From positions 1 to 6,276 of the forward strand of contig JAPUME010000133.1 of the NCBI GenBank assembly GCA_027294185.1: 6,276 nt of DNA. Reading direction: 5' to 3'. A program made the position numbers and the translations under genes. The notes beneath the pieces were generated by a model. The model did no database searches, was not told the DNA's origin, and saw only the letters and a list, made by a program, of their open reading frames with translations. This DNA is from Acidobacteriota bacterium (GTDB lineage: Bacteria; Acidobacteriota; Terriglobia; UBA7540; JAPUME01). Shown piece by piece: positions 1-6,198 of the stretch (the stretch's first letter is position 1; the number at the start of each line of letters is the position of its first letter).

Positions 1-330
1 GCGCCCGGGGTGTGCCATGGCAACTTCAATTTCCAGCTCCGGGACCCCACTTCCGTGGGTGCTTACCCCGCCGGTCGCAGCGGGTTCGGCCTCGACGATG
101 TGGTTGGGAACGGGTGGGAGTGGACATCGACACTATTCGAACCCTTTTCCGGCTTCCAGGTATTCCCTCTTTATCCGGGCTATTCCGCCAATTTCTTTGA
201 TGGGAAACACTATGTGGCCAAAGGGGGATCGCCTTTCACGGCAGCCTGCATGTTGCGGCGATCCTTTCGAAATTGGTTCCAGCCGCACTACCCTTATGTC
301 TATGCCGCTTTCCGGTGTGTGGAAAACTGA
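1..330 (+). CDS. egtB: EgtB, ergothioneine sulfoxide synthase (3' part, start outside window)
   Basis: This is the last 109 codons of a gene that runs in from the left edge, ending at TGA 328-330; the reading frame is open from base 1. The segment is the end of a formylglycine-generating-enzyme/sulfatase-modifying-factor fold. It shows a G-N-x-W-E-W-T motif, the Y-P-G-Y-S-A-N-F-F-D-G-K-H-Y segment, K-G-G-S, and the tail R-R-S-F-R-N-W-F-Q-P-H-Y-P-Y-V-Y-A-A-F-R-C. This combination is typical of EgtB, the non-haem iron enzyme that uses O2 to join hercynine to a cysteine-type thiol donor, giving a sulfoxide on the way to ergothioneine. R-N-W-F, where mycobacterial enzymes have R-N-W-D, points to the type II form known from Chloracidobacterium (recalled family knowledge). 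The iron-binding N-terminal DinB-like domain lies outside the window. G-N-G-W-E-W-T replaces the more usual G-N-V-W-E-W-T. The adjacent egtD, 14 bases downstream, strongly supports the call. Confidence 0.9.
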   Translation, partial: APGVCHGNFNFQLRDPTSVGAYPAGRSGFGLDDVVGNGWEWTSTLFEPFSGFQVFPLYPGYSANFFDGKHYVAKGGSPFTAACMLRRSFRNWFQPHYPYVYAAFRCVEN

Positions 331-337
331 AGGAAGG
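331..337 (+). promoter_or_regulatory. Ribosome binding site deciding the egtD start
   Basis: AGGAAGG lies directly after the egtB stop codon and 7 bases before the GTG at 345. It also lies 3 bases before an ATG at 341-343, which is too close for normal initiation. That ATG is in another frame and meets TAG at 356-358 after five codons. The GTG is therefore the likely egtD start. Confidence 0.7.
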
Positions 338-344
338 AAAATGC

Positions 345-1313
345 GTGTCATCCTCTAGTTCCGCTGTCGATTTGATTTCTGAATTTGCCGCTGATGTCCG
401 CGCGGGATTGGGCCACGCCGGTCAAAAAACTCTTCCCTCCAAGTATCTCTACGACGACATCGGTTCCATGCTGTTTGAAGTGATCTGCCTGCTGCCGGAG
501 TATGGCGTGACGCGCGCCGATGAGCGGATCTTAAGGGGTCATGCGGATGAAATCGCAGAACGCATGGGATTTCCCGCTCACGTAGTGGAGCTCGGCGCAG
601 GAACCGGCAAGAAGACCCGCTGGATTCTGGGACCCCTCTGCCGGCGGCAACCCACGATCTACTATCCGATTGAGATTTCCCCCGCAGCCCTCGAAATTTG
701 CCGGCAGGAGCTTGCCTCTCTGGAGTCGTTGACCTTCAAAGGATTTGAGGGGACTTACCTGAAGGGCATGGAAAAGGTCGGCGCTCAACGCCCCAAGGGG
801 GAATCGCTGGCGGTTCTGTTCCTGGGCAGCACGCTGGGAAATTTCGACGGCGGAGAGGCTGAATGGTTCCTGAGCCAGGTGCAACGAAGCATGATGCCCG
901 GTGATGCGCTTCTGCTGGGGACCGACCTCGTAAAACCTCTTGCCCAGTTGCTGCCTGCCTACAACGATTCTCTTGGAATTACCGCCGCGTTCAATCTGAA
1001 CGTGTTGGCCCGGATGAATCGTCATTTGGGAGCGAATTTCGATTTGTCCCGGTTCCGGCACGACGCCCGCTACAACTCGAAGGCGTCTCGCATTGAAATG
1101 CATCTCGTCTCCGAGGTGGACCAGTCCGTGTCCATCTCCCATTGCGACCTGGTAGTTTCCTTCCGCAAGGGGGAAACGATCCGGACCGAAAGCTGCCGCA
1201 AGTTCAAACTCGATGAAGCGCTTCAGATGGCCAAAAGAACCGGCTTTCGGTGTAAGGCCCAATGGATCGATGAGGAGTGGCCCTTTGCGGTAAGCCTGTT
1301 TGTAGCGGTCTGA
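345..1313 (+). CDS. egtD: EgtD, L-histidine Nalpha-trimethyltransferase
   Basis: EgtD transfers three methyl groups from S-adenosylmethionine to the alpha-amino group of histidine, making hercynine, the first step of ergothioneine synthesis in the cytosol. From the GTG start the protein is 322 residues, close to the 321 of the mycobacterial enzyme. Visible landmarks are K-Y-L-Y-D-D-I-G-S (33-41), L-P-E-Y (50-53), the SAM-binding V-E-L-G-A-G-T-G-K-K-T-R, F-L-G-S-T-L-G-N ending at N166, L-L-L-G-T-D-L-V-K, Y206, R-I-E-M ending at M252, and T-E-S-C-R-K-F with E282. By recalled comparison with mycobacterial EgtD, the histidine-contacting residues Tyr56, Asn166, Tyr206, Met252 and Glu282 are kept (as Y53, N166, Y206, M252, E282). 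The position of Ser284 is Cys284 here. An in-frame upstream start at 273 would overlap egtB and has no good ribosome site. The 14-base gap implies co-transcription with egtB. Confidence 0.95.
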   Translation: MSSSSSAVDLISEFAADVRAGLGHAGQKTLPSKYLYDDIGSMLFEVICLLPEYGVTRADERILRGHADEIAERMGFPAHVVELGAGTGKKTRWILGPLCRRQPTIYYPIEISPAALEICRQELASLESLTFKGFEGTYLKGMEKVGAQRPKGESLAVLFLGSTLGNFDGGEAEWFLSQVQRSMMPGDALLLGTDLVKPLAQLLPAYNDSLGITAAFNLNVLARMNRHLGANFDLSRFRHDARYNSKASRIEMHLVSEVDQSVSISHCDLVVSFRKGETIRTESCRKFKLDEALQMAKRTGFRCKAQWIDEEWPFAVSLFVAV

Positions 1314-1393
1314 GAATCTCACCTTTCTCCTTCCCAAACCGGAAAGCAGGGCGGGATAATCCCCAAAACCTTCGGATCGTGACGACGATATGC

Positions 1394-1414
1394 GACTGCT
1401 TGAAACAAGAAGTC
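1394..1414. repeat. 21-bp imperfect palindrome (operator or small hairpin)
   Basis: The left arm GACTGCTTG (1394-1402) and right arm CAAGAAGTC (1406-1414) flank AAA. Eight of ten symmetric pairs match; the exceptions are G1398/A1410 and the A1403/A1405 pair beside the centre. As RNA this gives a short stem with a three-base loop and one internal mismatch, followed by TGGGG rather than a T tract, so it is a poor terminator. As DNA it could bind a dimeric regulator about 70 bases upstream of the receptor start. Confidence 0.4.
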
Positions 1415-1474
1415 TGGGGTTAGCTCTCCTCTTTAAGGTTCCCTTGATTTAAGTTACTCTGAAGCTCCCGTTTT

Positions 1475-1479
1475 GGAGG
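1475..1479 (+). promoter_or_regulatory. Ribosome binding site of the receptor gene
   Basis: GGAGG sits six bases before the ATG at 1486. It selects that start over the later in-frame ATG codons for residues 13 and 31, which would delete most or all of the signal peptide. Confidence 0.75.
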
Positions 1480-1485
1480 CAGGGA

Positions 1486-3819
1486 ATGTTCAAAGTGAAT
1501 TTGCGCCTGGTCACTCCGCTGATGCTGCTGTTACTGGGAGGAGAGGGTAATCTCTGTGCCCGGCAGCCCGGGGCGATGAGGGCGCAAAACGGTGAAGGGA
1601 AAATTGAAGGAGTGGTAACGGATCCGGACCGGGCCCCGATTGCCGGTGCACTCGTCTCCTTGCAGGGAGTGGAAGTCAATCTCCCTCGGAACAGGCGGAC
1701 AGACAGGCAGGGGCGGTTTGAATTTCCGCGTCTTCCCATCGGCAGTTATACAATCCAAATTGAATCGACACCCTTTGAGATAACGAGCCGAAGCGTCGAT
1801 GTGAGTTCGGGGGAAACCGTCGTCTTGCGTGTGACTCTTCGGATTGCCCCGTTGAGGGAAACCTTGACGGTTACCGCCACCGGCTCCGAGCAGCGGCTGG
1901 GAGATATCCCCACCGAGGTGAACGTGCTCACCGAAGAGGATATCAAGGGATCCGCCGCGCTGTCGCTGGCCGATATTTTGAAACAAATTCCAAGCTTCAG
2001 TCTTTTCCGCCGAACCAGCAGTCTGGTGTCTCATCCGACGGCACAGGGAGTGTCGCTCCGAGGCATCGGGGCCAGCGGCGCCAGCCGCACGTTGGTGCTG
2101 CTGGATGGGATCCCGCACAACGATCCTTTTGGAAACCACGTCTACTGGAGCAAGGTTCCGACCCTGCAGATCGAAAAGATCGAGGTGGCCGAGGGTGGAC
2201 TTTCCAACCTCTACGGCAGCTCGGCGATGAGCGGCGTAATCCGTGTAACCACGAAACGAGCGAAGCGAAACGACCTCGAAATCAAAGGTCAGACGGGCAT
2301 GAGAGGAATTGGCGATCTGGAAGCGTTCGGCCAAAGGCGATGGGGGCGGCTGGGCCTCGCGGTTGGCGGAAGAGTATTTCGCATCGGAGGATACAAGATT
2401 GTTCGAGCGGACCAGCGTGGTCCGGTCGACGTGAAGGCCGACTCACGACACCAGACCTTCAACTGGCGGCTCGATTATACGACGGACTCACGAATCAACC
2501 TTTTCACCAATGGCCGCGTTTTCCACGAGGATCGCCAAAACGGAACTCTTCTCCAACAGAATTCCACTCAGGAAACATATCTGGGTGGCGGATTGCAAGG
2601 CCGTACCTCTGAGGAGGGCGCTTGGCGGGTGAATATTTTTTCGCACATTCAGGATTTCAAGAGCGATTTTTCCCGGGTCTCATCGGACAGGCAATCGGAA
2701 TCCATTGCTCTCGTTCAGGATATTCCCTCGCACGATGTCGGCGTCAGTGCGCAATGGTCCGGGCGCCTCTACTCTTCTCATCGGTTTTCGGTGGGTGGTG
2801 ACGGCCGTTGGATTGGGGCGGAGGACCGTGAGGAGGTTTTTACGCCGACGAACGTGAACATTCGAGACCGTCTCATCGTGGCCTCTCAGCAGTTGGCGGG
2901 CTTCTATGTGGAGGATGTTGTAACGGCGATTCCCCGGGTCATGCTGGTCCTGGGTGCGCGATTCGACTCGTGGCGGAATTTTTCCGCATCGCGCCTGGAA
3001 ACTTTCAACCCCACCCAACAGACCACGTTGACGCAGTTCCCGAATACGGAAGAGTCGGCCGTAAGTCCCCGGGTGGGCCTTCGGGTTCACCTGCGCCGAC
3101 GGGTGGCCCTGCGCGCTTCGTTCTACCAGAGTTTCCGGGCTCCGACCCTCAACGAGCTTTACCGGCCCTTCCGAGTGGGAAACGTGGCGACGGAAGCAAA
3201 CTCGGACCTGGGACCGGAACGCCTGACAGGGGGCGAGGTCGGGCTGAACTTCCCTTTGAGCCCGAAGCTCTTCCTGCGCGTGACGGGCTTCTGGAACCGG
3301 CTGAAGAATCCCATCTCGAACGTGACCCTGTCGGTGACGCCGGAGCTCATAACCCGGCAGCGGCGGAATCTGGGACGCACGCGTGCGCGGGGCGTGAGCG
3401 GGCAGGTGGAATACCGTCACAATTCCCGATGGCGCATTCGGGGTGGGTACCTCTTCAACGAATCCACCATTGAAAGCAATCCCCTGCAAGCGGACCTCGT
3501 GGGGAGATTCATTCCCCAGGTTCCGCGACACCGGGCCGGCATGGGGATAGGTTATTTCCATCCGAAGCAACTGCGCCTGAATTTTCAAGCAAGGTATGAA
3601 AGCGTGCGGTTCGATGACGACCAAAACCAGCTTCAGCTGGGCGATTTCTTCGTTGCCGACCTGAGCCTGTCTCGGACGCTCGGCAACCGCTGGGAACCAT
3701 TTCTGTCGGTCGAAAATCTGTTCAATCGAAGCTACCCGGTCCGTGCCGTTCCCGTGGTCATTATCGGGGTTCCGGTGACGGTTACGGCAGGAGTTCGATT
3801 CCGTTTCTTCCCCTTATAG
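1486..3819 (+). CDS. TonB-dependent outer-membrane receptor with N-terminal carboxypeptidase-regulatory-like domain
   Basis: The 777-residue protein begins with a signal peptide: a short charged start, then hydrophobic V-T-P-L-M-L-L-L-L around residues 9-17, with cleavage probably between 25 and 36. Residues about 38-120 form a carboxypeptidase-regulatory-like beta-sandwich (I-E-G-V-V-T-D-P...A-P-I-A-G-A-L-V, then G-R-F-E-F-P-R-L-P-I-G-S-Y). A TonB-box-like stretch E-T-L-T-V-T-A-T lies at 125-132. The plug spans about 138-257, with Q-G-V-S-L-R-G-I-G (188-195), L-V-L-L-D-G-I-P (203-210), I-E-V-A-E-G-G and N-L-Y-G-S-S-A-M-S-G-V-I. The rest is a 22-strand-type barrel with S-F-R-A-P-T-L-N-E-L-Y and a final V-E-N-L-F-N-R-S-Y block. 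Such proteins import scarce ligands (iron chelates, cobalamin, sugars, peptides) across the outer membrane using TonB/ExbBD energy. The ligand cannot be assigned. The last residues F-F-P-L lack the usual terminal aromatic. Confidence 0.92.
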   Translation: MFKVNLRLVTPLMLLLLGGEGNLCARQPGAMRAQNGEGKIEGVVTDPDRAPIAGALVSLQGVEVNLPRNRRTDRQGRFEFPRLPIGSYTIQIESTPFEITSRSVDVSSGETVVLRVTLRIAPLRETLTVTATGSEQRLGDIPTEVNVLTEEDIKGSAALSLADILKQIPSFSLFRRTSSLVSHPTAQGVSLRGIGASGASRTLVLLDGIPHNDPFGNHVYWSKVPTLQIEKIEVAEGGLSNLYGSSAMSGVIRVTTKRAKRNDLEIKGQTGMRGIGDLEAFGQRRWGRLGLAVGGRVFRIGGYKIVRADQRGPVDVKADSRHQTFNWRLDYTTDSRINLFTNGRVFHEDRQNGTLLQQNSTQETYLGGGLQGRTSEEGAWRVNIFSHIQDFKSDFSRVSSDRQSESIALVQDIPSHDVGVSAQWSGRLYSSHRFSVGGDGRWIGAEDREEVFTPTNVNIRDRLIVASQQLAGFYVEDVVTAIPRVMLVLGARFDSWRNFSASRLETFNPTQQTTLTQFPNTEESAVSPRVGLRVHLRRRVALRASFYQSFRAPTLNELYRPFRVGNVATEANSDLGPERLTGGEVGLNFPLSPKLFLRVTGFWNRLKNPISNVTLSVTPELITRQRRNLGRTRARGVSGQVEYRHNSRWRIRGGYLFNESTIESNPLQADLVGRFIPQVPRHRAGMGIGYFHPKQLRLNFQARYESVRFDDDQNQLQLGDFFVADLSLSRTLGNRWEPFLSVENLFNRSYPVRAVPVVIIGVPVTVTAGVRFRFFPL

Positions 3820-3849
3820 TTTATTCAGGCAGGACCTGCGGGCGTGCGT

Positions 3850-4593
3850 CTACTCTTCGAACTCGAGTGTTCCGAACTGTTCGTACTCGTGAAACCGCCC
3901 TTCCACCCTGGACCACATCCAGGCGGTCCTCTTCTCGCCGTCGTGGTCGACGCGGTAGAAGTTCGCCCGCCAGCGCGTGCCGGGTTTCGGGGGAACGTTT
4001 TGAAGAGGGGTCAGCACCTCGTAGGGAATGAAGAACTCGGCGCTCCATCCCTGAATGGCGGCGCCGGACTTCCTGGGTCCGCCGCGGACCGCCGTCGCCT
4101 TTCGAATCTTCCGCTCGCCATCGTAATGCCAGGGACGCCAGCCCAGGAATTCGCCCCCGAAGTTGGGAACCAGGATCGGCAGTTCATAGTTGAGCGGAGA
4201 AATTTCGTATTCGAAGTAGATGGAATAGCGCTCGTCGGTCCACAGAAAGACTTCGTACACGTCTTCGGTCCAGAGGTCCTCGAAGTCCTGGGTAAAGCTG
4301 GCGGTAAGCTTCGAATCAGTGCCGTCCATCAGAAAGTAGATTCCCTTCTTCGAATAGAGCACCTTGAAGCGTGCCTCGTAGGAATGGCCCTGGCTCGAGC
4401 GCTTGTGAAGCGGTGTCCAGCCGGTTTTTTCCCAGGCAGGGTTGCTGCCGTCCCCCGTCACTTCGAAATCAGAGGTGGATTTCACCTTCAACGAGGGGCC
4501 ATCGGCAGGGCGCCCTGCCGCCCTCAGCGCAAAACCTCCCACAAGCATGATCAGGGAGAGACAGCAGAGCAGGGAGTTCCTCAGACTCATCAT
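3850..4593 (-). CDS. Exported CBM9-like (carbohydrate-binding family 9-type) protein
   Basis: The protein is 247 residues when started at the ATG at 4593-4591, which has AAGGA seven bases upstream; a longer TTG reading from 4614 would translate through that site. Residues 1-27 form a signal peptide (R5, hydrophobic 8-24, likely cleavage near A-L-R-A-A-G). The mature part resembles CBM9-type/DOMON-like domains. It shows N-P-A-W at 51-54, V-L-Y-S-K-K-G-I-Y-F-L (78-88), E-D-V-Y-E-V-F-L-W-T-D (110-120), Y-F-E-Y-E-I-S-P-L-N (126-135), W-S-A-E-F-F-I-P-Y (183-191), R-W-R-A-N-F-Y-R (207-214) and the end F-H-E-Y-E-Q-F-G-T-L-E-F. No catalytic domain is attached, so it is probably a stand-alone periplasmic or secreted binding protein; the ligand is unknown. 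Cysteines 10 and 11 lie within the hydrophobic core of the signal, so a lipoprotein is unlikely. It follows the aldehyde-dehydrogenase-like gene by 26 bases, probably in one operon. Confidence 0.8.
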   Translation of the reverse strand: MMSLRNSLLCCLSLIMLVGGFALRAAGRPADGPSLKVKSTSDFEVTGDGSNPAWEKTGWTPLHKRSSQGHSYEARFKVLYSKKGIYFLMDGTDSKLTASFTQDFEDLWTEDVYEVFLWTDERYSIYFEYEISPLNYELPILVPNFGGEFLGWRPWHYDGERKIRKATAVRGGPRKSGAAIQGWSAEFFIPYEVLTPLQNVPPKPGTRWRANFYRVDHDGEKRTAWMWSRVEGRFHEYEQFGTLEFEE

Positions 4594-4600
4594 AGTTTTT

Positions 4601-4605
4601 TCCTT
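4601..4605 (-). promoter_or_regulatory. Ribosome binding site of the CBM9-like gene
   Basis: On the minus strand AAGGA lies seven bases before ATG 4593-4591, inside the 26-base gap after the preceding gene. It supports the shorter start; a second ATG (4590-4588) is ten bases away and would also be acceptable. Confidence 0.65.
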
Positions 4606-4619
4606 CAGGGGCAATCGCG

Positions 4620-6050
4620 CTACTGTGCCGCGGCTTCCGAGATCTGAAACGACCGGGGGCGGAAGAGAAACTGGACGATGTTGCCCTCGTGAGGCTGGTA
4701 CCAGTCGAGTTTGATGGTAGGGATGGGGCCGATATTCAGCCGGTCGATCTGGGGCGCATCGATCAGCTTACGCTGCCACTTTTTTTCCTGAGTGATGGCG
4801 CTGCAGACCAGGGTAGAGCCGATTCTCTCGAGCATCTCCTCCTGAGGGCATTGGACCACGCTCACGAAGGGAAACATGAACTCGGTGTTGGCCAGTTTCG
4901 GCTCGGGGGAGTCGCAATGAATGACCGTAGGCCTCAGATAACCGCAACGCTCTTTTTCCACGAGCCGCGGACCGAATTTGGCCGTGATCTCTTCGACGCC
5001 CGGCTCCGCGAGTTGCGCCGTGATGGTGTTCCAAATCGCCTTGGCCGCTCCGGGCACGGTAAAGGCGGCGATGCCGGCCTCAGGGTCTTCCGGCGGCTTG
5101 GGTTCCACCTGTCCCAGCCGCTCGGCCAATGCTGCGGCGATTTCGCGCGTGTGGCGGGAAGCCCAAATGCCGGAGCAGTTGATGCAGCCGCGCCCGCTGT
5201 TGAGGAATACGCTGTCCGCCATGAGGTCGAGGTAGTTCTCCCACTCGTCCACCACGTCGTCGCCCAGGAGAATCTTGCTGAATCCCGGCCCGTGGACCTG
5301 GATGCGCGGGTCGCCTTTATATCGCTCCACCGTAGGGGTTCCCCCGAAAATCAGGCAGCGGTTCGTCCGCCCGACCACTTCAGCCCCGATATCTCCGCCG
5401 CCGGGATAAATCGAGATCACCTCTTTCGGTAAGCCCGCCTCGAAGAAGGCTGCAGCCATGCGGTAGGGAGTCCAGGGCTCCTGCGGACCGGGCTTCAATA
5501 CCAGCCCGACCTGCATGGGAATCACGGGTAGCCACAACGTATGCACGCCGGGGGAATTGGAGGGGAGCACCATCCCCACGACGGGCGCCTGGACCTGGTA
5601 GCTGACGGTGATGCCGCGAGATTCCATTCCGTACCCTCGCGTCAGGATGCTCGTATCCAGCCCCCGTGTCAGCGCGTCCAGAATCTTGTCCATGTGGGTC
5701 AGCACGAGGTGGTTCTTTTCCATGTTGCCCTTGCACATGTGTTCCGGCAATCCGGTGCTGGCCGACTGCTGGCGGGCGAAATCTTCCGGCGTCTGTTCGC
5801 CATCGCCCAGGGGGAGAGTTTCCTTGAGAAAAAGGTTCGCCGCCTTCTTCATAATGCCGATCAGCTCCGGGGCCGGGATCTCGGTGAGGATTTCGCGCGC
5901 GCGCCACGCCTGCTTCATGTCGCGGACCAGCAGGCCGGGATTGGCCTGGCTGACCTTGGCCAGCGTCTCGCCCGTAACGAAATGAATCACGGCGTCCTCT
6001 TCGAGGCTCGTATACGGCTGGCCCCAGCGCAAGATGGGTAATTTCAGCAT
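4620..6050 (-). CDS. Aldehyde-dehydrogenase-superfamily protein lacking the usual general-base glutamate
   Basis: The product is 476 residues, cytosolic (no signal peptide), with the NAD(P)-dependent ALDH fold. Visible elements are P-S-N-S-P-G (N165, matching the catalytic Asn of P-W-N-F-P), L-K-P-G-P (K186, the cofactor-binding lysine), I-F-G-G-T-P-T-V-E-R (Rossmann glycine region near 235-244), N-S-G-R-G-C-I-N-C (C289 as nucleophile) and T-E-F-M-F-P-F-V near E390. In the place of E-L-G-G-K there is H-G-P-G-F-S-K (H253), 36 residues before C289; in ordinary ALDHs the Glu is 34 before the Cys. Loss of that Glu is known in CoA-acylating relatives, so this could be an acyl-CoA reductase or acylating dehydrogenase rather than a simple aldehyde oxidase; the substrate is unknown. 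The start is ATG 6050-6048 with GGGAG ten bases upstream. It leads a probable two-gene operon with the CBM9-like gene. Confidence 0.82.
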   Translation of the reverse strand: MLKLPILRWGQPYTSLEEDAVIHFVTGETLAKVSQANPGLLVRDMKQAWRAREILTEIPAPELIGIMKKAANLFLKETLPLGDGEQTPEDFARQQSASTGLPEHMCKGNMEKNHLVLTHMDKILDALTRGLDTSILTRGYGMESRGITVSYQVQAPVVGMVLPSNSPGVHTLWLPVIPMQVGLVLKPGPQEPWTPYRMAAAFFEAGLPKEVISIYPGGGDIGAEVVGRTNRCLIFGGTPTVERYKGDPRIQVHGPGFSKILLGDDVVDEWENYLDLMADSVFLNSGRGCINCSGIWASRHTREIAAALAERLGQVEPKPPEDPEAGIAAFTVPGAAKAIWNTITAQLAEPGVEEITAKFGPRLVEKERCGYLRPTVIHCDSPEPKLANTEFMFPFVSVVQCPQEEMLERIGSTLVCSAITQEKKWQRKLIDAPQIDRLNIGPIPTIKLDWYQPHEGNIVQFLFRPRSFQISEAAAQ

Positions 6051-6198
6051 GGAGGTTCGGCTCCCGATGAAGGCTCAGTAAATTTCCAGGATCGTCGCGG
6101 CGGCGAGTCGGCGAATGGGTCGTTCCTCGCTCACGCCGTCCCGGGAACAGGATTCACAGGGCGGTTCGCGCGCCCCATTGTCAGGTTTCTCCGTTTGA
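6051..6198 (-). other. Leader region of the ALDH/CBM9 operon
   Basis: From the predicted transcription start to the first gene there are about 150 bases on the minus strand. They hold a possible 15-codon ORF (6178-6131: M-G-R-A-N-R-P-V-N-P-V-P-G-T-A). Within it is a small GC-rich hairpin, with arms GGGCG (6175-6171) and CGCCC (6163-6159) and a seven-base loop. The palindrome TCCCGGGA lies at 6139-6146. I recognise no riboswitch class. Confidence 0.4.

Larger units (their letters stand above)
1314..1485. other. Intergenic region between egtD and the receptor gene
   Basis: No open reading frame of note lies in these 172 bases. They contain a 21-bp imperfect palindrome (1394-1414, listed separately) and the receptor's ribosome site near the right end. 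No convincing sigma70 promoter is visible: TTGAAA at 1400-1405 resembles a -35 box but has no acceptable -10 hexamer 16-18 bases downstream. No strong terminator with a T tract follows egtD. Whether the receptor is read through from egtBD or has its own promoter is undecided. Confidence 0.5.

Noticed and set aside
531..1337. Long minus-strand open frame opposite egtD
   Set aside because: egtD on the plus strand accounts for the region with well-conserved active-site motifs; the reverse frame shows no recognisable domain.
1400..1428. Promoter for the receptor based on TTGAAA at 1400-1405
   Set aside because: The bases 16-18 downstream (GCTCTC and shifts) do not resemble TATAAT.
1314..1485. 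Cobalamin riboswitch upstream of the TonB-dependent receptor
   Set aside because: The conserved B12-box core (GCCACTG) is not present and the gap is too short for the usual full element.
2680..3624. Long minus-strand open frame opposite the receptor gene
   Set aside because: The plus-strand receptor is continuous and full length with conserved plug and barrel motifs; the reverse frame is rich in Arg, Pro and His, as expected of a GC-rich shadow.
3820..3849. Terminator in the 30-base gap between the convergent genes
   Set aside because: GCAGG-A-CCTGC is palindromic but leaves no room for a hairpin loop without melting the stem, and no T tract follows in either direction.
3844..4647. Long plus-strand open frame antisense to the CBM9-like gene
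   Set aside because: Its translation shows no domain pattern and low-complexity GC-driven composition, whereas the minus-strand frame has a signal peptide, ribosome site and CBM9 motifs.
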